Program-made: the position numbers and the translations under genes
The notes under the pieces: model-generated
What the model saw: the letters and a program-made list of their open reading frames with translations, nothing else
The model's database searches: none
What the model was told of the DNA's origin: nothing
Assembly: GCA_021186555.1 (NCBI GenBank)
Contig: JAJKFL010000005.1
Coordinates: 44,821,635-44,885,634 of the forward strand
Length of the DNA stretch: 64,000 nucleotides
Reading direction: 5' to 3'
Source of the DNA: Reticulitermes speratus
Taxonomy: Eukaryota; Arthropoda; Insecta; Blattodea; Rhinotermitidae
In this document: in pieces, positions 58,801 through 64,000 of the stretch
Position numbering within the stretch: position 1 is the stretch's first letter
Layout: each line of letters begins with the position of its first letter

Positions 58801-61800
58801 ACAATCAGAATCCGAATTCGGAAACCAAGTCCATTGCATCACGGCTGTTAACGCCCTGTCGTAGTTCTTATGTCTCCTTACGACGAAGTGTAAGTGGAAA
58901 CGACAGAATGTCTCCACGAGGCAGTGGCAAAGCTACCATCTTCTGCGCACTGAACCATACAGTAAATGCTCAAACTTGCTAACTTGTGTGCAGATAGACT
59001 GGCTGGACTTCCTGCAGACGGTGTTCAGAGACTCCGGGGTTCGTCTGACGTCAGAACATGAGGTGTACACAGGCGGAAGTAGCTACATCAAGTATGTCCT
59101 TCAACTGTTCCAGGAATCTGATAGAAGACTGTTGGGTAAGACACTACAGATCGGTTATAGGGGACTTACTGCCGCCTTCATGTGACTTCCTGTAAACTGC
59201 ATGGGACTTACGATCGGTTGTTAGGGTTTGTTACCTACTGCACGCGGATTTCTTTCGACGGGGTAGAACTCGTAATCCGCCGGAGGGAAGTTGTTTTTAC
59301 TCTACTAACTGCACAGGAGCCGATCCCAGTGGCCGCGCGGCCTAAAGCGTGGGTCTGCGGCCGCTCGCTTGCTGGGATTGCGGGTTCGAATCCCACTGGG
59401 GGTATGGATGTCTGTCTCTTTTGAGTGTTGGGAGTTCTCAGGTAGAGGTCTCTGCGACGGGCAGATCACTCGTCCAGAGGAGTCCTACCGAGTGTGGTGT
59501 GTCTGAATGTGATCACGAAGCCTCGAGAAATGAGGAGGCCCTGGCCCACTAGGGCTGTCGAGTCATGAAAAAAAAAATGTATGTAACGTTCTTTGAACAT
59601 TTACATGTTATGAACATTCTTTACAATACGAGGAGGCAGTGTTTCATTGTAATTGTAATTATTTCCCTTGAAAATAAGTTTCGTGGATATTAACTTGTAG
59701 CGCCATTTTGTCAACAGCTAATTACATTGTTAGCCGCTTGGTGATGCATCTGGCTCCAGAGACAACAGAGCGCATGCGTGGCTTCTTGACACGTTTTTAC
59801 CGGAAGTTGCAGTTGATTCCAGACGATTATCCTAGGTGAGAAATATTGAATTTCAATGTGGCAGTCAATTTCAGTAAACGTGGCCTACTGCACGTTTGAT
59901 AAATGAAGTGCGGGCCATGTAAAGGAAATATGTTACCTGTCATGTAATGAAATTGCGAGGGTCCTGATGGTTACATGGTCTGCTTTTGTTTTTATATGTA
60001 TACAGCTGAAATTATTCAACTAAAGTTTTTGTGTTTGTAAATGAAAACATAACCGGGAAAATGTCTTGACAAAATGGCGCCGAAAATTCATATGCTCGCA
60101 CCAGCTTTGTGTGGTTAGTGTCAAGTTTAGCCGTGAAGAGAATTTCAGTGCTATAGAAATTAGCAAGATGGAGGAACACGGAATATAGTTATTATGAGTT
60201 TCAGGTTCCATATCCCTAACCCAACTGTGCAGTTTTTAAAAACTATTTCTTTCAAATCAGGTGCAAAGAGGTGTATTTTTCTGCAAGTGCATGTACATGC
60301 CATTTCAAGTATTCTGTTTTCTTGCAATGTGTCTACATGTTACGTTTAGTTTACCGTATAATATCATCAAAATGCATTATTGTTTGTTGTTACAGTTGGC
60401 AGTACTGTATCAATAAGGTACATGACTACCCTAACACAGGCCTTGTTGCTGCGGTAGCGCATGATTATGCAAAGAACCACTTCCATCCTCAATACAAGCG
60501 CCGGGTGAGAGACCTTTGGGACACATTTCAATTCTGTTGGTCTGTGTTTAAACTGGAGATTTTATTACATCGGATCAATTGAATTAATAAACAGTTCACA
60601 GTCAGTCTGTACATAAAACTGAGATATGGTGTGGAAGACAAGAAATACATACTGAATATCGGAAAGCAGCCACTTGGAAAACAGTGAAGTAGATGGTGGT
60701 TACGACAGAGGTTGTAGGTTACGGAGGCTGGGAAGTGCATAGAAGTGAATCAGGTTGTGTACCGTTGCGGGGTTTGGTATTTAGCGACGTCGAATCTTCA
60801 GTTTCTGCTGCCAGACATTTGGTTACAGACTATGTGATAGAATAAATTTGTCAGGTTATCCTAAATGTATCAAACCAAGTAATGTACTACCAGGCTGAAG
60901 AACTCGATGACCACTCTAACCTGTGATGAGCTGTCTTCAGTATAGGTGGATTACTTCCATAAAGTTTGTGTCTTTTGTGTAACGACCTTCATTGCAAGGT
61001 CACATTATGCTACGATCCTCCTACTTGTCACGTGATTATAACTTGCAGGAGAACACTGACTTACGCACACCCAACTTCGCGACTCTCGTGACGTCAGCTC
61101 AGGTTCGCTGACCAACCGCCATCGACTTTAAGAAAATAGTCGTAATATACTAATTTTAAATATAGGCACACAACAGCGTTTTCAGGTTTTAGTAAATAGT
61201 ACCTACTGACTGTTCCAATAGGTGATGCAGCTAGTGCAAGACCTCCGGGTAGCTACCCAGGAGCTTCTGGATGAGAATAATTGGGTCGACGAAGAAACCA
61301 AGCGCCTGGTGGCGGAGAAGATGGAAGCCATGTCGGTGTTGGCTGGCTTCCAGGAGTGGATTTCCAACGTGTCAACACTGGACCTCTTTTACGACAAGGT
61401 GCGTGTTGCTGACGCAGTGTTTGCAGTTGCTATGCAGTTATTGTCCCTTTATTGTACGTCCAACGTGCTGTTATTTCCAGCGGTTTATGATTGAAATGTT
61501 GACAAAAGAATTTCTTTTGCGCAGCTTCTCATCCATAAGGACGGCCATTTTGGCAATGTGGCGAGGATGTATGCTTTCTTGCAGGCATCAAACTTCGCAA
61601 TACTGGACAACAAAAATTATCCTAATCTGAAGTAAGTCACGGTATCTCAAATTCTGGGGGGCTGCTTTTTCAGATTGTAACACAATAAATTGCCTAATTA
61701 AATTTAATTCTCTTAGTGGATCGTGCCCTACAGGCCTACCATATTTCACTTTAGGAATTATGTGGCGTACATACTGATAATATGCTTGTGGTTTTGTTTG

Positions 61801-64000
61801 TTAACTAAGTTGTAATTGTCTGATATTGTACTACTTCTGCAACAACAACAACAGCAACTGTCTAATAGCTACAGTAATAATAGGAAAAATAACAATAGTG
61901 TAATAATAACAAAATGAAATAAAACAGTAACGATAAATATGGCAACAGCATGCTCGTAATAAGCCGTTTTAAGTGTTATTTTTTAAAACTATTTAATGGG
62001 CTACGTTCTAATTTATATAACACATAACTATGATAGTAATGACAATGTCATGCTCACGTTGTACGCCTGTTAATGAGGACATAAAGATGATATTACTACT
62101 GATACTAATGTAATATTAATAATAAGAAGAATAAGAAAAAGAAAACAAGAACATTATCAAATCCAATAAGCCTGTAATAAATAATTTTACGTTTCGCGCC
62201 TTGCGCGAACGTCCTCTGTAATGTCTGGAATGTCCCACAGGGACTGGCTTAACATATGATATCATTACATTAAAATACCCAATTAATTTAGTGCGAGCTG
62301 TCTGAAATGTGTAGGTTATATTTATCTTTCTTTCTTCTTCCCCCTGCGCAGTCTTTTCAAATGAAGTCTCTTCCTTGTGTTTCAGGTGGAATTTTTCACC
62401 GTTCCTCGTCAACGCGTTTTACGATTTGCGCCGGAATAGCGTCAGTAAGTGGGCCTTCGGTTTCGTTTTAAGTCATTAATGATTCTTGTATCACGTCTTG
62501 ATCAACAAAGCAGCTAGATGTGGGCTTAATTTAAATCAGTCGATCTCCCTTAGATAGCATGGGAATTAAATTATGACTTCTAGACCTACAGATTTTAAAC
62601 GTGAAATAGAGCCCCTATTAAACGACATTCTGTTAACCAGCATTCCTTTTTATTCGACATGTCTTGTCATGCTGTAATACATTTGTCGGCATTTATTTTA
62701 TAACAATCAATATATTTCATTAACAATCTATGCAAAAATTGTATTTTCATTATCTTGATAATTTTAAATCCATTAATATTTTATGTTAATTGCCAAAACA
62801 TTAAGTGATAAATAATAACACGAAAAACGGAATGTATGTCTACATAATTTAACTTTACCGATTTCAGCGCTTTCTGCTGGCATAATGCAGCATCCCATCT
62901 ACATCGGACAGGATAACAGCCCTGCGTAAGTTTTCATGCAATTCTTTCTTTCCTATTGCCGATTGTGTAATGACTTTACGATTTGCTGGTGAATGAGCTA
63001 GGATAAACCAGCTAAACAGATCATGGATGTACGCACATTCATCGATTCCTCAGTCTCCAATTAAAATATTTCAATGGAAGTTTTGAGGCCGGGACAGAGG
63101 CTACGAAGTATTATCAACATGACGCTCTGTTGCAGGCCCACAATACCGAAGGAGCGCCGCAGGAGTGCGGATAAGCAGAAGTACAGAACAAAATCATCGC
63201 AACAAGCAAGGAAACGCCGCAGTGCGGAGTCCATTCTCATGTACGTGGAATGGGGTGACATGACACGTTACTGAAATGACGAGTATCCTCCATTTTGTAA
63301 TACATGACGAGTATCCTCCATTTTGTAATACAGAGCATACACAAAAGAATGGTGCGGTTTTAATAGTGAACACTATTAAAACCGCACCATTCTTTTGTGT
63401 ATACCTTTTACATGACGAGTATCCTCCATTGTGTAATACACATGAAAATGTGTCACTGGCGCGGGAATTTTTTGGTGATTTTGTGTCTGTAGTAGAAATG
63501 GAAGAAATGTCGAGTGTAGCTTACACATGATGTTCAGTTTTTATATCTACTTATTCAGGCAAGACGGGCAAAGTGAAATTTGCAGGCAACTTTCAACCGT
63601 GGTAGGTGTACTGCAAATGTATGTGTATCTTGTAGTCTCTAATTTGTTAAGTTTAATATCACATTCACAATGGAGGTATTAAAAATTAAGGCAACCATTC
63701 ACCCATCTGATAAACCCTTCTCTATAGAATTAATCACGTGACATCTACTTACGTTACATGGCGTGTAATTCTGTCACTCTTACACCGATTATCTGTTTGC
63801 AGGGCCCTGGACTATGGTCGTTTCGGTTCCATTCTTGGCCACGAGATAACACACGGATTTGACGACAATGGTAAAACTTGTTTCCATTTCTCTGCCTCTA
63901 ATTTCTTCTAAGTTTCTGTTATTCACTTATTCCGTCTAAAATAGAGGTTAGAAACTTAATGTGTTCGAAGAATACATTGACTGACATCTTCAGTTCTGTG
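43861..64000 (+). CDS. neprilysin-like M13 zinc metallopeptidase, 3' end outside the window
   Basis: A type II membrane ectopeptidase that would trim extracellular peptides. Exons: 43861-43880, 49386-49474, 50081-50242, 51245-51328, 52212-52411, 55754-55975, 57432-57512, 58994-59135, 59718-59835, 60396-60504, 61222-61398, 61525-61631, 62386-62444, 62868-62925 and 63803-63870. All have AG/GT edges and compatible phases: 1696 nt, 565 codons, no stop. Residues 1-7 (MSSTRLR) are cytosolic and about 8-26 the membrane anchor ([17 protein letters not shown]). The M13 N-terminal Cys cluster follows ([19 protein letters not shown]). Later motifs are [34 protein letters not shown] (N513-A514, substrate backbone binding) and the zinc motif [11 protein letters not shown] (H556-H560; 63840-63854). 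ACGN replaces the usual ACGGW. The third zinc ligand region lies beyond the edge. The first exon is inferred from phase, Kozak context and donor; the rest is strong. Confidence 0.92.
45194..45479 (-). mobile_element. 3' end of the RTE-like LINE (second copy)
   Basis: Matches 6690-6975 nearly base for base over CATTCTGTAGTCTGTCTTAC and the following 280 bases, with a few indels. It encodes the same C-terminus ([20 protein letters not shown]) with frameshifts. The LINE is 5'-truncated at about 45479, so it was probably dead on arrival. Confidence 0.85.
45880..46105 (+). mobile_element. tRNA-derived SINE (family D)
   Basis: The head is GCCATGGCTGAGGCGGTTAG (A box), then GCCCGGGTTCGATCCC (B box). 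The body continues ATGTGAGATTTGTGGTGGAC. The same head occurs inverted at 49566-49772. It is not a working tRNA because the acceptor stem is not preserved. Confidence 0.72.
47150..47566. repeat. split direct repeat with a SINE tail and a mariner end inside
   Basis: The block 'aaacagtaa-cggttc-ttt-cagcagtaac' at 47152-47204, continued at 47312-47338 (GTTACATATTACTTAAATAT), recurs at 47484-47566 (AAACAGTAACGGGTTCATTT ... GTTACATATTGTCTAAAGAT). A SINE tail (ACCGGTAGGTGTAGAGGGTT) splits the first copy. A mariner-like terminus (CGAGGTGTGATCAAAACGTA) begins at 47339 between the copies. Confidence 0.5.
47768..47845 (+). repeat. foldback repeat fragment (FWDV family)
   Basis: GGGAGATTTGAGGTTCTCGC and GAAATCTTCTAGGATGTTAC match the outer end of the family. 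Confidence 0.6.
47860..48425. mobile_element. long foldback element with hammerhead-like motif, split by a nested MITE
   Basis: The left arm (ATAATAGAGAATGGACCGTC ... TTGTATAC ... AACATGTTTCGGCC ... CATCATCAGGTAATAC) and the right arm (GTATTACCTATGGCTTATTC ... CTGAAACATA ... ACTGACAGTCCATTCTCTAT) are imperfect complements of about 145 bp. Inner arms (AGATGTTTGAATTTA and complement) close the hairpin near 48030. On the minus strand the left arm contains CTGATGA, a short GCC/GGC stem, then CGAAAC, flanked by UUAC and GUAA. The right arm is interrupted by a MITE at 48170-48373. No protein is encoded. Confidence 0.6.
48170..48373. mobile_element. MITE nested inside the foldback element
   Basis: The left end GGGTGTTTTTTTTTCTGCTT, GACCGACAAGCGCCGGCCC, and the right end (complement of AGAGTGTTTCTTTTCGTGCT, TGACCGATAAGCGCCAGCCC) are inverted repeats of about 40 bp. 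The flanks are TATA-rich, so the target duplication cannot be set exactly. Removing the element joins the two parts of the right arm of the surrounding foldback. Confidence 0.72.
48640..48765 (-). repeat. foldback repeat fragment (FWDV family), inverse half
   Basis: The segment GATGAAGGCATTACGTTCCC, TTGAAACGTCGGTACCTATT, TACCAGTCTACACGGCGTCA, TATTCCAGAATACTTGAAAC is the complement of the family consensus. Confidence 0.6.
49566..49772 (-). mobile_element. tRNA-derived SINE (family D), inverted
   Basis: The minus strand reads GCCATGGCTCAGGCGGTTAG ... ACCCTGGCTCGATCCCGGGT, the same A and B boxes as at 45880. It lies in intron 2 of the neprilysin gene. A G run at 49579-49586 and a body of about 130 bp follow. 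Confidence 0.72.
50716..51098. mobile_element. Penelope-like non-autonomous element: 75-bp perfect inverted repeats, 14-bp target duplication
   Basis: Perfect 75-bp inverted arms (50713-50787 and 50989-51063, starting TTAAATTAAGTTATAAACCA) enclose 201 bp. The sequence ATAATTTTCGGTTA flanks the insertion at 50702-50715 and 51099-51112, a 14-bp target duplication. Inside, on the plus strand, CCCCC CTGACGA is followed by a GATC-CTAG-GATC hairpin, GAAACACGTGTA and GGGG. The C and G runs would form a closing stem, an arrangement like a hammerhead ribozyme. Long variable target duplications and inverted terminal units are known of Penelope-like elements. There is no reading frame. It lies in intron 3 of the neprilysin gene. 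Confidence 0.65.
51728..51945 (-). mobile_element. tRNA-derived SINE, inverted
   Basis: The minus strand has GACCCGGAATTGCTCAGTGA (A-box region) and the B box GGGGTTCGATTCCCAGCAGG, followed by a GC-rich body with TCTGGGGCCGACCCCGCC-like sequence. It lies in intron 3 of the neprilysin gene. Confidence 0.68.
52440..52705 (+). repeat. foldback repeat copy (FWDV family)
   Basis: The segment starts ATGAAATTTGAGGTTCTCAC, continues GGGTTATGACGCCGTATAAT, and ends in the inverse half AACATCTACCAGACTGCACG, GTGTTACCTCCAAGAAGACA. It begins 28 bases after the neprilysin donor at 52411. An apparent extension of that exon's frame into this repeat is an artefact. Confidence 0.7.
52725..53125 (+). repeat. 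dispersed repeat family C copy (MEPEGSLP type)
   Basis: Contains GGAGCAGAGTCCTTCCTGAG, CCCCGCATTTTATGGAACCC and a pseudo-peptide [20 protein letters not shown]. Partial copies are at 42005, 54820 and 58595. The family appears non-coding despite the pseudo-peptide. Confidence 0.6.
53126..53865. other. intronic DNA in the neprilysin gene, little recognised
   Basis: A short CTTCAGACATCTGAAG palindrome at about 53293-53308 overlaps CTGAAGAAGGCG, reminiscent of the hammerhead-like motif in the three foldback elements, but no arms were found. The reading frame at 53420-53722 has no splice context. Confidence 0.35.
53870..54075. repeat. foldback repeat copy (FWDV family)
   Basis: The forward half is GTTCTTCTAGGACATGACTT, ATCGTTTCGAAGGAACCTCG. 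The inverse half is CATTCGAAACGTCGGGAACC, ATATTCCAGAAGAACGAATT. Both halves are visible and face each other. Confidence 0.68.
54820..54915 (-). repeat. dispersed repeat family C fragment
   Basis: Complement of the 52920-53000 part of family C (CTTCGGGTTCCATAACATGT, GTCAGCTTCTCAAGAAGGAC). Confidence 0.55.
54973..55200 (+). mobile_element. tRNA-derived SINE (family A)
   Basis: The head has GGCGCTGTTCAAGGCGTAGG, GCCGCTCGCTTGCTGGGATT and the B box GGGTTCGAATCCC. The body is AGGTAGAGGCCTCTGCGACA and the tail ACCCTCTACACCTACAATGA. It shares the family with 21960-22229 and 59322-59575. Confidence 0.8.
56256..56596 (+). mobile_element. tRNA-derived SINE with 11-bp target duplication
   Basis: The head CCTCGGTGGACTAGTGGTTA, GCGTGCTCGA is an A-box region; the B box has been lost. 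AATGGTGAACT occurs at 56245-56255 and 56597-56607. The tail CAACGCACATGACCATAGAA and ACAAACAAACAAC-like end complete it. It lies in intron 5 of the neprilysin gene. Confidence 0.75.
57745..57960 (+). repeat. dispersed repeat family B copy
   Basis: Shares with 43300-43490 the stretches AATATAATACAGCGCATGCG, CTTTGCATGCAGGATAACTA and CACACACTCAGAATATGTAA, and CTTTTCCACGGCAACAAT at the end. Confidence 0.7.
58425..58610 (-). repeat. dispersed repeat family B fragment
   Basis: TGAAATTTCACGAAAATCCG, GGTGGACGGACGGACAGACA and TTTGTGAACGCGCCTAG match the outer part of family B as seen at 37430-37575. Confidence 0.55.
58595..58730 (-). repeat. dispersed repeat family C fragment (MEPEGSLP type)
   Basis: The minus strand begins with the pseudo-peptide [20 protein letters not shown], a diverged form of the family's [20 protein letters not shown]. 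Confidence 0.55.
59322..59575 (+). mobile_element. tRNA-derived SINE (family A), A-tailed
   Basis: The head is GATCCCAGTGGCCGCGCGGC, GCCGCTCGCTTGCTGGGATT and B box GGGTTCGAATCCC. The body AGGTAGAGGTCTCTGCGACG matches the other family A copies, but the 3' part differs and ends in AAAAAAAAAA at about 59568-59577. It lies in intron 7 of the neprilysin gene. Confidence 0.8.
61633..62385. other. neprilysin intron, AT-rich, no gene seen
   Basis: The intron between 61631 and 62386 has CAACAACAACAACAG and AATAATAA simple sequence only. No known transposon was recognised. Confidence 0.4.
63136..63240 (+). CDS. candidate cassette exon of the neprilysin gene (35 codons, very basic)
   Basis: A 105-nt open stretch follows GACGCTCTGTTGCAG and ends before the donor GTACGT. 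It enters one base before a codon boundary and leaves after two bases, matching the flanking exons at 62868-62925 (ends phase 2) and 63803-63870. Inclusion therefore adds exactly 35 codons without a stop. The inserted peptide is Arg/Lys-rich ([20 protein letters not shown], then [10 protein letters not shown]) and would lie between SPA and [17 protein letters not shown]. Other M13 peptidases have no such insert that I know of. It may be an alternative exon or a chance splice-site pair. Confidence 0.35.
63276..63439. repeat. 28-bp direct repeats around a perfect 32-bp hairpin
   Basis: ATGACGAGTATCCTCCATTT plus TGTAATAC occurs at 63276-63303 and 63304-63331, and with one change at 63412-63439. 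Between copies 2 and 3 lies a perfect inverted repeat: ATACACAAAAGAATGGTGCG plus GTTTTAATAGTG at 63337-63368, an AA loop, and its exact complement at 63371-63402. It lies in the intron before the HEITH exon of the neprilysin gene. Confidence 0.92.

Noticed and set aside
1-64000. CRISPR arrays, bacterial operons or prophage
   Set aside because: The window is eukaryotic with spliced genes. The direct repeats seen are too few or are transposon structures, and no spacer-repeat array exists.

Overview
The window looks like nuclear DNA of an insect, probably a cockroach or termite (Blattodea). It has spliced genes with GT/AG introns of 0.1 to 5.5 kb, a painless-type TRPA channel (a family known from arthropods), and dense transposon debris, including a foldback repeat whose frame reads FWDVxPCSLVDRYxRF. 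The order-level placement is inference; the insect placement is firmer.

Five genes can be supported, all on the plus strand. (1) 1-760: the last two exons of an unidentified gene. (2) 11521-15684: a 1387-codon uninterrupted exon for a Lys/Ser-rich, probably nuclear protein with a 30-bp minisatellite in its coding sequence. (3) about 24120-26220: a painless-like TRPA channel whose start codon is not resolved. (4) 31632-35779: a complete six-exon SEC22A-type longin protein of 306 residues. (5) 43861 to beyond the right edge: a neprilysin (M13 zinc metallopeptidase) gene. Fifteen phase-consistent exons of this gene were read by eye, from a 20-nt first coding exon to the exon with HEITH. A further in-phase candidate cassette exon lies just before the catalytic exon. 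The genes have no evident functional link.

The rest is mobile DNA. At 6.7-11.2 kb an RTE-like LINE carries a 2.17-kb Tigger/pogo transposon. A second Tigger copy sits at 28.9-30.3 kb. The two copies have complementary lesions, each a deletion between 3-bp repeats. There is a decayed mariner (2.9-3.9 kb), three more LINE fragments, several TA-flanked pogo-type MITEs, hAT-type MITEs, about ten tRNA-derived SINEs, a near-full-length 5S rRNA-derived sequence (16.5 kb), and a foldback family with about a dozen copies.

The most unusual signals are three inverted-repeat elements (18.7, 47.9 and 50.7 kb). Their arms carry a CTGANGA...GAAAC core resembling hammerhead ribozymes. One has perfect 75-bp arms and a 14-bp target duplication, which suggests non-autonomous Penelope-like elements. 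The neprilysin cassette exon is the other main lead. All calls were made by reading the sequence; no searches were run.
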